64,000 nucleotides of DNA from Defluviicoccus sp. (GTDB taxonomy: Bacteria > Pseudomonadota > Alphaproteobacteria > MPNO01), in the NCBI GenBank assembly GCA_028821395.1, contig JAPPGP010000222.1, positions 1 through 64,000 on the forward strand. The letters run 5' to 3'. Both the position numbers and the translations under genes were made by a program. This document shows, piece by piece, positions 30,214 to 38,169 of the stretch. The notes beneath the pieces were generated by a model. The model was not told where the DNA came from. It worked only from the letters and a program-made list of their open reading frames with translations, and did not search any database. Position 1 is the first letter of the stretch. The number at the start of each line of letters is the position of its first letter.

Positions 30214-31398
30214 TCAGGCGGTCAGTTTACGGGCCAGCGCCAGCAATTGCATGTCCGCCCCGCGCGGCCCGACCAGCGAGAGGCCGAGCGGCAGGCCGTC
30301 GATCGTCGCCATCGGCAGGCTGACCTGTGGCAGCCCGCCGAGCCCGGCGATGCACAGCAGATGCATCGCCTGGTTTCGGAAGCGGATCTCGATGTCGTCG
30401 AGCGGCGTGTTCTTGAGCGGGGCCGCGCGCGGCGAGGTGGGGATGACGAGCACGTCTCCGTTCCGGAGGACCGAGTCCAGGCGGTTGCGGATCGCCGCGT
30501 GCTCGGCCCGTGCGGCGGCGATGGTGCGCGCGTCGAGACCGGAGGCCCAGTCGAGCCGCATCTTCGCCCCGGGCCCGAGGCGCGGCCGGGTCGCGGTCAC
30601 CCAAGCCCCGAGATTGGACCAGATCGAGGCGGCCTGGACGACGCGGAAGGTCTCGAACCAGAGTCCCAGCCCGCCCTCGGCCAGCGTCATGTCGAGCGCC
30701 GGAGCGACGGCGTCCTCGACCAAGGCAACCGCGTCTTGCAGCGCCGCGGCGACCCGCTCCCCGGCCGCCGCGAAGGCATCGACGCCGCGCAGCAGGCGCC
30801 GCGGCGGAGGCGGCGGCGCGGCGTCGTCGAGCAACACCCGGCCGACGCTCTCCAGCAGCCCCGCATCGCGGGCGAACCAGCCGGCCACATCGAAGGGCGG
30901 GCCGAACGGGATCACGCCGTCGAGCGGTACCCGGTCGACCGTGGGGCGGATGCCGAAGATGCCGCAATAGCTCGCCGGCAGCCGCACCGAGCCGCCGCAA
31001 TCGGTCCCCAGCGCGAAGTCGACCAGCCCGCCGGCCACCGCCGAGGCGGAGCCGTTGGACGAGCCGCCGGGAACCCGGTCCGGGGCCGCCGGGTTGACCG
31101 GCGTGCCGTAATGGACGTTCTCCCCGGTCAGGCTGTAGGCGAGCTCGTCGGTCAGCGTCTTGCCCACCATCCGCGCGCCGGCATCGAGCAGACGCTGGAC
31201 CGCCGGGGCCGTCGCCGGGGCCGCCTCGTGGGTGGCGAGCCATTCCGGGCTGCCGAACCCGGTCTTGTGGCCGGCGATGTCGAACACGTCCTTGACCGCG
31301 AAGCGGAAGCCCTTGAGGGGCCCCGTCCCGCTCCCCGGCGCGGTCGGGCGGCTGTGGGTGCAGAACGCGCCGAGCGGGTCCTCGAACCGGGCGGTCAT
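30214..31398 (-). CDS. amidase signature family enzyme
   Basis: A 394-residue amidase, somewhat short for the family (450-500). The catalytic Lys is in FAVKDVFD, the middle Ser in GTDCGGSVRLP and the Ser-rich loop GGSSNGSASAVA is intact, so the Ser-cisSer-Lys triad is complete. Hydrolyses an amide to acid and ammonia; substrate unknown. First gene of amidase - cysteine hydrolase - SDR, divergent from the UbiD gene across 78 bp that must hold both promoters. Confidence 0.92.
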   Translation of the reverse strand: MTARFEDPLGAFCTHSRPTAPGSGTGPLKGFRFAVKDVFDIAGHKTGFGSPEWLATHEAAPATAPAVQRLLDAGARMVGKTLTDELAYSLTGENVHYGTPVNPAAPDRVPGGSSNGSASAVAGGLVDFALGTDCGGSVRLPASYCGIFGIRPTVDRVPLDGVIPFGPPFDVAGWFARDAGLLESVGRVLLDDAAPPPPPRRLLRGVDAFAAAGERVAAALQDAVALVEDAVAPALDMTLAEGGLGLWFETFRVVQAASIWSNLGAWVTATRPRLGPGAKMRLDWASGLDARTIAAARAEHAAIRNRLDSVLRNGDVLVIPTSPRAAPLKNTPLDDIEIRFRNQAMHLLCIAGLGGLPQVSLPMATIDGLPLGLSLVGPRGADMQLLALARKLTA

Positions 31399-31476
31399 GC
31401 CGCGTGCTCCCGCTGGTGGTAGATTGGCCGTTCCTTACCGGCACCGCGAAGCCGGATCAATCGGGCGGAGGCAAGC

Positions 31477-32880
31477 GTGGGCGATCAATCAATTCGCGGC
31501 TATCTCGATGCGCTGGAAGCGGCGGGCGAGCTGGTCCGCTTCGACCGGCCCGTCGACCCGCTCGCCAACCTCACCGCCATCGGCTGGAAGACCTATGACC
31601 GGCTGGGCAAGGCGAGCCTGTTCACCGAACCGGTGGGCTTCCCGGGCTGGTGGGTGGCGAACCAGATCATCGCCGACCGGCGCAAATGGGGGATCGCGCT
31701 CGGCGTCGCGGAGCGGGACGTGGTGGCAAGCTTCAACGCGCGCGCCCGCAACCCCGTGCCGACGGTTGAAATCCCGCGGGCGGACGCGCCGGTCAAGCAG
31801 GTCGTGGCGCGCGGCCCGCAGGTCGACCTCACCCGAGTCCCCGCGGTGTGGACGTCGGAGGCCGATCCCGGCCCCTACATCGCTGCCGGCATGGCGATCG
31901 TCAAGGACCCCGACACCGGCATCCGCAACATGTCGATCCACCGCATGCAGGTGCTCGGCCCCGACCGGACGGGCTACCTGATCTGCCCGCGCCAGGCGCT
32001 CAGGATCTACCAGAAATACCAGGCCCGAAACGAGCCGATGCCGGTGGCGGTCGCGGTGGGGGCGCACCCGGCGATCTATTTCGCGTCCTCCTACACCGCG
32101 CCCTACGGTACGGACGAGCTCACCGTCGCGGGCGCACTCCTCGGCGAGCCGGTCCGCATGGTGCGCTGCGAGAGTGTCGATCTGGAGGTGCCGGCCGACG
32201 CGGAGCTGGTTCTGGAAGGCGAGATCCCGCCCGACGAGACCACGCCCGAGGGGCCGTTCGGCGAGGGGTCGGGCGGCTATGCGATGGAGGGGCGCACCCA
32301 GATCTTCAAGGTGGGGGCGCTGACGCGCCGCGCCGACCCGATCTTCTATGCCATGCAGTGCGGCGCGCCGATGACCGACACCCAGGCGCTGGTCGCCAGC
32401 GCCATCGACATGCTGCTGTGGCAGCATCTGGAGCGCGTCGAGGGCGGGCTCGACCTGCTCGACCTGCGCTGCCTCGGGATCGCCGGGCTGATGGCGGTGG
32501 TGGTGAAGCTGAGGCCGCGGGTGGAAGGCCAGGCGAAGACCGCCCTGATGGCGACGCTCTCGGGTCCGCAGATGCACCCCAAGCTCGCCATCGCGGTCGA
32601 CGAGGACATCGACTGCACCGATCTGCGGCAGATCTTCTGGTCACTGACCACCCGGGTCGACGCCGGGCGCGACATCGTGAAGATCCCCAACGCGCGGACC
32701 TGGTCGCTCGACAACATATCCGACATCGTGCCGGGCCAGAGCCCGATGTACCGGATCGGCACCAAATGGCTGATCGACGCGACGCGCCCGGTCGGCGCCG
32801 CTTCGTCGGTCCGCGAGCGTTTCGAGCCGGCGATGCCGCTCAACCTGGACAAGGTCGACCTGGCGGATTTCCTGCCCTGA
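31477..32880 (+). CDS. UbiD-family decarboxylase
   Basis: A 467-residue prenylated-FMN decarboxylase. The conserved TTPEGPFGEGSGGY segment supplies the catalytic Glu region; IRNMSIHRMQVL and KWLIDATRP match other family blocks. A strong GGCGGAGG site 6 bp before GTG 31477 fixes the start. Family members reversibly decarboxylate aromatic or alpha,beta-unsaturated acids. The flavin prenyltransferase UbiX that makes the cofactor is not in this window. The quinone-reductase-like gene follows 14 bp downstream. Confidence 0.93.
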   Translation: MGDQSIRGYLDALEAAGELVRFDRPVDPLANLTAIGWKTYDRLGKASLFTEPVGFPGWWVANQIIADRRKWGIALGVAERDVVASFNARARNPVPTVEIPRADAPVKQVVARGPQVDLTRVPAVWTSEADPGPYIAAGMAIVKDPDTGIRNMSIHRMQVLGPDRTGYLICPRQALRIYQKYQARNEPMPVAVAVGAHPAIYFASSYTAPYGTDELTVAGALLGEPVRMVRCESVDLEVPADAELVLEGEIPPDETTPEGPFGEGSGGYAMEGRTQIFKVGALTRRADPIFYAMQCGAPMTDTQALVASAIDMLLWQHLERVEGGLDLLDLRCLGIAGLMAVVVKLRPRVEGQAKTALMATLSGPQMHPKLAIAVDEDIDCTDLRQIFWSLTTRVDAGRDIVKIPNARTWSLDNISDIVPGQSPMYRIGTKWLIDATRPVGAASSVRERFEPAMPLNLDKVDLADFLP

Positions 32881-32894
32881 CCGAGGAGAGATAG

Positions 32895-33878
32895 ATGCGC
32901 GCGGCGGTGATTGTCGAAGACGGCGGAAGGCGGCGGCTGGAGGTCGCGGGCGACCTGCCCGAACCGTCGCCCGGCGAGGGCGAGCTCCTGGTGCGGGTGG
33001 GGGCGGCGGGGCTCAACCGCGCCGATCTGGCGATGCCGCTCAGGCACCGCCACGGCGCCGGCGCTTCGGGCCCGGCGATCGCCGGCAACGAGTTCGCCGG
33101 CACGGTTGCGGCCCTCGGCCCGGGCGCCGACCGGTTCTCGGCGGGCGACCGGGTGATGGGGTTCGGCGCCTCCGCCTTCGCCGAGCTGACCACGGTCGAC
33201 CAGCGCCACGTCTTCCCGGTACCGGACGGCATGGCGTGGGAGAGCGCGGCGGCTTTCCCCGTCGCGGTCGAGACCATGCACGATGCCATCGTCACCAACG
33301 GCAGGCTCGCGGCGGGCGAGAGCGTGCTGTTCCTCGGCGCCGGGTCGGGCGTCGGCATCGTCGGCATGCAGATCGCCAAGACGAAGGGGGCGTCCTCGGT
33401 GCTCGGCGCCTCGCGCTCGCGCGACCGGCTGGAACGCCTGACCGCGTTCGGCATGGACGAAGGGATCGACGTTTCCGACCCCCTCTGGCCCGACCGGGTG
33501 CGCGCCGCGACGGGTGGCAAGGGCGTCGATCTGATCGTCGACATGGTGTCGGGCCCGGCCGTGAACGCCAGCATGAAGGCGGCGGCGGTTCGCGGCCGGA
33601 TCGTCAATGTCGGGCGGCTCGGCGGGATGACGGGGGAGTTCGACTTCGACCTGCACGCGCTCAAGCGGATCGACTATATCGGCGTGACCTTCCGCACGCG
33701 CTCGGACGACGAGATCGCCGCCATCGTCGGGCGCGCCTGGGCCGATCTTGGCCCGTCGATCGAGGGTGGGAAGATCGAGCTTCCGCTGCACCCCGCCTTT
33801 CCGCTCGAGCGGGTGGCCGACGCCTATGCCGAGATGCGCCGCGATTCCCATCTGGGCAAGATCGCGATCGTGCCCTGA
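32895..33878 (+). CDS. quinone oxidoreductase-like MDR dehydrogenase
   Basis: A 327-residue medium-chain dehydrogenase/reductase. GroES-like N-terminal half (GLNRADLAMPLRH; GNEFAGTVAALG) and Rossmann half with GAGSGVGIVGMQIAK for NADPH. Structural and catalytic zinc cysteines are absent, as in zeta-crystallin-type quinone reductases. Probably reduces a quinone or enone. Operon with UbiD; bioD starts 14 bp after the stop. Confidence 0.9.
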   Translation: MRAAVIVEDGGRRRLEVAGDLPEPSPGEGELLVRVGAAGLNRADLAMPLRHRHGAGASGPAIAGNEFAGTVAALGPGADRFSAGDRVMGFGASAFAELTTVDQRHVFPVPDGMAWESAAAFPVAVETMHDAIVTNGRLAAGESVLFLGAGSGVGIVGMQIAKTKGASSVLGASRSRDRLERLTAFGMDEGIDVSDPLWPDRVRAATGGKGVDLIVDMVSGPAVNASMKAAAVRGRIVNVGRLGGMTGEFDFDLHALKRIDYIGVTFRTRSDDEIAAIVGRAWADLGPSIEGGKIELPLHPAFPLERVADAYAEMRRDSHLGKIAIVP

Positions 33879-33892
33879 GCGCCGCTTGCCCG

Positions 33893-34678
33893 ATGGAACG
33901 CGATCCCGACGCGCGCGCGCTCTTCGTCACCGCCGCCGGCACGGAAATCGGCAAAACGCTGGTGACCGCAGCCCTGGTCCATCAGCTCCGCGAGGCGGGA
34001 CGTCCGGTGCGCGCGCTGAAGCCGGTGATCAGCGGGCTCGACGAGGTCTCGCCCGCGGACTCGGACTCGGGCCGGCTGCTCGCCGCGCTCGGCCGCCCGG
34101 TCAATGCGGACGGGATTGCCAAGGTCTCGCCGTGGCGCTTCGGAGCGCCGCTCTCCCCCCACATGGCCGCCGCGGCGGAAGGGCGGGAGATAGACTTCGA
34201 CGCCCTGGTCGCGTTCTGCCAGGCCGAGGCCGACGCGTGTGCCGCGGCCGGCGAGACCCTGCTGATCGAGGGGGTGGGCGGCGCGATGGTGCCGGTGACG
34301 ACGCGCAAGACCGTGCTCGACTGGATCGCCGCGCTGGGCCTTCCCGCGGTCCTCGTCGGCGGCAGCTATCTCGGGGCGCTCAGCCATACGCTCACCGCCG
34401 CGCGCGCCCTGGAATGCGAGGGCATCGCCATCGCGGCGGCGGTGATCGGCGAGTCGGGAGAAAACGATGTGGGCCTCGCGCCGACCGTGGAGACGCTGCG
34501 CGGATTTCTGCCGACGACGCCCGTCGTGGCGCTGCCGCGCATTCGCGCGGCCGGCGCGGTGTGGCGGGCTGCGCCCCCTCTACTCGGCCCCATCCTGCCC
34601 GGGCAATCGGAAACCGGCTCGCTTACCGCGGGCGATTTCCGAGCTTCCCGCAAACCTTCGCACCATGCCGGGGGGTGA
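33893..34678 (+). CDS. bioD: dethiobiotin synthetase
   Basis: A 261-residue ATP-dependent dethiobiotin synthetase: closes the ureido ring of biotin from DAPA, CO2 and ATP. P-loop TAAGTEIGKT, the substrate Lys in ALKPV and the EGVGGAMVP block are present. It is about 30 residues longer than typical BioD, the excess lying at the C-terminus (GSLTAGDFRASRK...). No other bio gene is in the window and it sits behind UbiD and quinone-reductase genes. Related MinD/BioD-fold activities cannot be excluded. Confidence 0.85.
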   Translation: MERDPDARALFVTAAGTEIGKTLVTAALVHQLREAGRPVRALKPVISGLDEVSPADSDSGRLLAALGRPVNADGIAKVSPWRFGAPLSPHMAAAAEGREIDFDALVAFCQAEADACAAAGETLLIEGVGGAMVPVTTRKTVLDWIAALGLPAVLVGGSYLGALSHTLTAARALECEGIAIAAAVIGESGENDVGLAPTVETLRGFLPTTPVVALPRIRAAGAVWRAAPPLLGPILPGQSETGSLTAGDFRASRKPSHHAGG

Positions 34679-34736
34679 CTTCGACAGCCATGAGTCTATG
34701 CTGGGTCGCAAGGCGACATGAAAACGGGAGGTACCG

Positions 34737-35741
34737 ATGAAGAGGGTTCTTACGGTTCTGGCGGCGGGCGCCGTTTGGCTGGCCGTCGCGCCGGGTGCAC
34801 TGGCTGCTTGCGGGTCGGTGGTGATCGCGAACATGAACTGGGCCTCGGCCGAGCTGATGGCCAATGTGGACAAGATCGTCCTCGAGAAGGGCTATGGCTG
34901 CGACGCCTCGCTGGTCCCGGGCGACACCATGCCGACCTTCACCTCGATGAACGAGAAGGGCGCGCCCGATGTCGCGCCCGAGCTCTGGATCAACGCGGTT
35001 CGCAACCCGCTCGCCATGGCGACCAAGGAAGGGCGGCTGCATTCGGTGAACGACGGGCCGATCACCGGGCTCGGCGAGGGCTGGTGGGTTTCACCGCACA
35101 CGGCGAAGAAATACCCGGAGCTGAAGACGGTGCTCGACATCCTGAAGCGCCCCGACCTGTTCCCCTACCAGGAGGACAAGTCGAAGGGGGCGTTCGTCGG
35201 CTGCCCGGCCGGCTGGGGCTGCCAGTTGACCAACGCCAATCTGTTCCGGGCCTTCAAGATGAAGGAAATGGGCTGGGTGCTGGTCGATCCCGGTTCCGCC
35301 GCGGGTCTCGACGGCTCGATGGCCAAGGCGGTGGAGCGGGGCCAGAACTGGTTCGGCTATTACTGGTCGCCGACTGCGCTCGTCGGCAAGCTCGGCATCG
35401 TGAAGGTGCCGTTCGGGGTGCCGTTCGTCGGCAGCGAGCACTGGGACGGCTGCATCGTCAAGCCGGAACAGGAATGCGCGGACCCGAAACCCTCGGCCTG
35501 GACCGAATCCGAAGTGCATACCGTGGTCAGCGACAAGTTCATGAAGAGCGGCGGCGTGGCGCTCGACTATCTGAAGAAGCGCGTTTTCCCCGGCGACATC
35601 ATGAACGCCATGCTGGCCTACATGCAGGACAACCAGGCGAGCGGCGAAGACGCGGCGGTGGAGTTCCTGCGCAGGCACGAGGGCATCTGGACCGGATGGG
35701 TTTCGCCGGAAGCCGCGGCCAAGGTGAAGGCCTCGCTGTAG
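34737..35741 (+). CDS. glycine betaine/proline-type ABC transporter binding protein
   Basis: A 334-residue periplasmic receptor of the OpuAC/ProX group. Signal peptide 1-23 (ends GALA-A). Family blocks NMNWASAELMAN, PELWINAVRN and GWWVSPHT are present; Trp-rich pockets of this family bind quaternary ammonium compounds. GGAGG precedes the ATG. First of a three-gene importer; a hairpin at 35757-35788 separates it from the permease gene. Ligand could be betaine, proline betaine or choline-like. Confidence 0.9.
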   Translation: MKRVLTVLAAGAVWLAVAPGALAACGSVVIANMNWASAELMANVDKIVLEKGYGCDASLVPGDTMPTFTSMNEKGAPDVAPELWINAVRNPLAMATKEGRLHSVNDGPITGLGEGWWVSPHTAKKYPELKTVLDILKRPDLFPYQEDKSKGAFVGCPAGWGCQLTNANLFRAFKMKEMGWVLVDPGSAAGLDGSMAKAVERGQNWFGYYWSPTALVGKLGIVKVPFGVPFVGSEHWDGCIVKPEQECADPKPSAWTESEVHTVVSDKFMKSGGVALDYLKKRVFPGDIMNAMLAYMQDNQASGEDAAVEFLRRHEGIWTGWVSPEAAAKVKASL

Positions 35742-35756
35742 GTCCCGGCCTGTCGA

Positions 35757-35788
35757 GGGTCCGCTGACCGCCGGTTGTCGGCGGACCC
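35757..35788 (+). promoter_or_regulatory. intercistronic hairpin between receptor and permease genes
   Basis: Arms GGGTCCGC (35757-35764) and GCGGACCC (35781-35788); the inner bases add a T-G wobble and GAC/GTC pairs, giving a 12-bp stem. It begins 15 bp after the receptor stop with no T-run. Same placement as the hairpin in the aap operon, consistent with protecting receptor mRNA. Confidence 0.65.
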
Positions 35789-35815
35789 GGCGGCACCGCG
35801 CCAGGGTTTCCGGCC

Positions 35816-36706
35816 GTGGAACTGTTCGACAAATTCCCCACGCTCGGGGACCAGGAGCTTCGCGACCTCAAGAAGGCCATAGACCGCGGCTTTCGCGACT
35901 TCTCCCGCAGCCACGGGGAAGCGATCGAGAATTCCTTCGATCCGCTGCTCCAGTTCCTGGTCTGGTTCGAGAGACTGTTGCAGACCAGCCCGTGGCCGCT
36001 GGTCATCCTGGCCATCGCCGTTTTCGCCTGGCTCGGCGCCCGGAACTGGCCGGTGGTGGGCGGGACGGTCGCCGCATTTCTCGCCATCGGCTATCTCGGC
36101 ATGTGGCAGGACACCATGGCGACGCTCGCCATCGTGTCCGTCGCCACGCTGATCTGCATCGCGGTGGGGATTCCGATCGGCATCGCGATGGCGCGCTCCG
36201 ACCGCGTCCAGGCGGCGATCACCCCGCTGCTCGACGTGATGCAGACCATCCCGAGCTTCGTCTACCTGATCCCCGTCGTAATGCTTCTCGGCATCGGGAA
36301 GGTCCCCGGGCTCATAGCGGTCTGCATCTATGCCCTGCCGCCGATCGTGCGGCTGACCAATCTCGGAATTCGCCTGGTCGACAGGGAGGTGCTGGAAGCC
36401 GCCGATGCGTTCGGGGCCAGCTACACCCAGAAACTGTTCGGCGTGCAGATCCCGCTCGCCCTGCCCAACATCTTCGCCGGCGTGAACCAGACCATCATGA
36501 TGTCGCTCGCCATGGTCGTGATCGCGTCCATGATCGGGGTCAAGGGGCTGGGCGTTCCCGTGCTGAGGGCGATCTCAAACCAGTATCTCGCGCTCGGGCT
36601 GATGAACGGCCTCGCCATCGTCGTGCTGGCGATCATCTTCGACCGGATCTCGCAGGGATTCGGCAAGAACCTGCAAAAGCACCGGAGGGATGAGCACCAA
36701 CGCTGA
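35816..36706 (+). CDS. glycine betaine/proline-type ABC transporter permease
   Basis: A 296-residue ProW/OpuAB-type inner-membrane permease with a cytoplasmic N-terminus and about seven helices. Family segments LLDVMQTIPSFVYLIPVVML and the EAA loop EAADAFGASYTQKLFGVQ are clear. GTG start at 35816. The 3' end overlaps the ATPase gene by 17 bp, so expression is coupled. Confidence 0.92.
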   Translation: MELFDKFPTLGDQELRDLKKAIDRGFRDFSRSHGEAIENSFDPLLQFLVWFERLLQTSPWPLVILAIAVFAWLGARNWPVVGGTVAAFLAIGYLGMWQDTMATLAIVSVATLICIAVGIPIGIAMARSDRVQAAITPLLDVMQTIPSFVYLIPVVMLLGIGKVPGLIAVCIYALPPIVRLTNLGIRLVDREVLEAADAFGASYTQKLFGVQIPLALPNIFAGVNQTIMMSLAMVVIASMIGVKGLGVPVLRAISNQYLALGLMNGLAIVVLAIIFDRISQGFGKNLQKHRRDEHQR

Positions 36707-37715
36707 CATCAAGGTCGCAATCAGGGACCTCTACAAGATCTTCGGATCCGACGCGGCCGCCATGACGGAGCATGTCCGCGCGGGGATGTCGAAGGACGAC
36801 CTGCTGGAGCGGCACGGCCACGTGCTCGGCCTCAAGGACATCAACCTCGACGTCGAGGCGCGTCACATCCAGGTGGTAATGGGGCTGTCGGGGTCGGGCA
36901 AGTCGACCCTGATCCGCCACATCAACCGGCTCATCGAGCCGACCGCGGGCGAGGTGCTGGTCGACGGCGAGGACGTGCTCGGCATGAGCCAGCAGGAGCT
37001 GCGGGCGTTCCGGCGCGCGAAGGCGTCGATGGTGTTCCAGCGCTTCGCGCTGTTGCCCCACCGGACCGTCGTCGACAACGTCGCCTACGGTCTCCACATT
37101 CAGGGGGTCGACAAGGCGGAGGTCGCCGAACGCAGCCAGCGCTGGATCGACCGGGTCGGGCTCAGCGGCTACGAGGAGTACTACACCGCGCAGCTCTCGG
37201 GCGGCATGCAGCAGCGGGTGGGGCTGGCGCGGGCGCTCGCCACCGACGCCGAGATCCTGCTCATGGACGAGCCGTTCTCGGCGCTCGACCCGCTGATCCG
37301 CACCGACATGCAGGACATCCTGCTCGACCTCCAGACCGAGCTGCACAAGACCATCGTGTTCATCACCCACGACCTCGAAGAGGCGCTCCGGCTGGGCAAC
37401 AACATCGCCATCCTGCGCGACGGCGAGGCGGTGCAGATCGGCACCCCGCAGGACATCGTCCTGCGCCCGGCCGACGACTACGTCGCCGACTTCATCAAGG
37501 ACATCAACCGCGGCCGGGTGATCGAGGTCGCCTCGATCATGGACGCCGGGCCGGCGAACGGCGCGCCGCAGATCGACGCCGCGACGGTGCTCGACGACGC
37601 CCTGCAATCGCTGATCGGCAGCGGGGCGGAGGTCGCGGCGGTCACCCGGGACGGAGAGCCGGTCGGCTCGGTCCGCCTGGAACGCATCGCCACCGCCCTC
37701 GCGCGGCCGGATTGA
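36690..37715 (+). CDS. glycine betaine/proline-type ABC transporter ATPase
   Basis: A 341-residue ProV/OpuAA-type ATPase. Walker A GLSGSGKST, Q-loop VFQRFALLPH, signature LSGGMQQRVGLARA, Walker B ILLMDEPFSALDP and H-loop FITHDLEEAL are intact. The ProV-specific N-terminal stretch (MSKDDLLERHGHVLGL) is kept. The C-terminal part after 260 is a shortened CBS-like regulatory region. Convergent with the vapB gene. Confidence 0.93.
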   Translation: MSTNADIKVAIRDLYKIFGSDAAAMTEHVRAGMSKDDLLERHGHVLGLKDINLDVEARHIQVVMGLSGSGKSTLIRHINRLIEPTAGEVLVDGEDVLGMSQQELRAFRRAKASMVFQRFALLPHRTVVDNVAYGLHIQGVDKAEVAERSQRWIDRVGLSGYEEYYTAQLSGGMQQRVGLARALATDAEILLMDEPFSALDPLIRTDMQDILLDLQTELHKTIVFITHDLEEALRLGNNIAILRDGEAVQIGTPQDIVLRPADDYVADFIKDINRGRVIEVASIMDAGPANGAPQIDAATVLDDALQSLIGSGAEVAAVTRDGEPVGSVRLERIATALARPD

Positions 37716-37727
37716 GGGGTCGCGGCG

Positions 37728-37931
37728 TCAGCCGCCAGGGCCGAGCCGCAATTTCGAAAGATCGCCTTTCCAGCCGGAGCCCCGGAGCCGCCTCGCCTCG
37801 GCGATGCCGAACGGCTCCGCGGCAAGCCTCCGAAGCGCGAAATTGACCGCGTCCCGCCTGGTCGCCAGGCGGAACCGGCGCATGACCTCGGCACAGGCTT
37901 CGTCGTCGATATCGATGTCGATGCGTGTCAT
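37728..37931 (-). CDS. VapB-family ribbon-helix-helix antitoxin, no cognate toxin
   Basis: A 67-residue antitoxin of the VapB type: TRIDIDIDDEACAEVMRR strand-helix-helix for DNA binding, the TRRDAVNFALRRL helix, and the C-terminal GWKGDLSKLR tail that plugs the VapC active site. In intact modules vapC follows immediately on the same strand. Here the next 12 bp are spacer and then the end of the opposite-strand ATPase gene, so no toxin is encoded. It may neutralise a VapC elsewhere, or be a remnant. Confidence 0.8.
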   Translation of the reverse strand: MTRIDIDIDDEACAEVMRRFRLATRRDAVNFALRRLAAEPFGIAEARRLRGSGWKGDLSKLRLGPGG

Positions 37932-38104
37932 GCGCGTCGAATACACCTTCCGGCGAAAGCAGGACAACAGCAAATTGGCACGTGCCGGGCGTGCGCGAAT
38001 ACGAACGAGAGTTCTTCAAGATCGATGTAACAAACGCATCGGCCCGCGTTCCCAGGATATCCGGGAGCCGTCATGTTGGGCGGGTCGGCCGAGGCCGCTC
38101 CTTT

Positions 38105-38150
38105 GTTGCGCGTAGGCTCCTATGCGCAACATAGACCGTCTACGCGCAAC
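38105..38150. repeat. triple GTTGCGC repeat: inverted pair plus direct copy
   Basis: GTTGCGCGTAG at 38105-38115, its near-complement CTATGCGCAAC at 38120-38130, and the exact complement CTACGCGCAAC at 38140-38150. The first two form an 11-bp hairpin with a 4-base loop; the last two are a direct repeat with 20-bp period, about two helical turns. It lies just past the TRAP permease stop (38170) and upstream of vapB. It could be a terminator hairpin, a regulator array or a recombination scar. Confidence 0.75.
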
Positions 38151-38169
38151 CAAACGGGCAATCCGCCGG

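Noticed and set aside
37716-38169. Hidden vapC toxin near the orphan vapB
   Set aside because: No frame of PIN-domain length with the acidic residues was found on either strand next to vapB.
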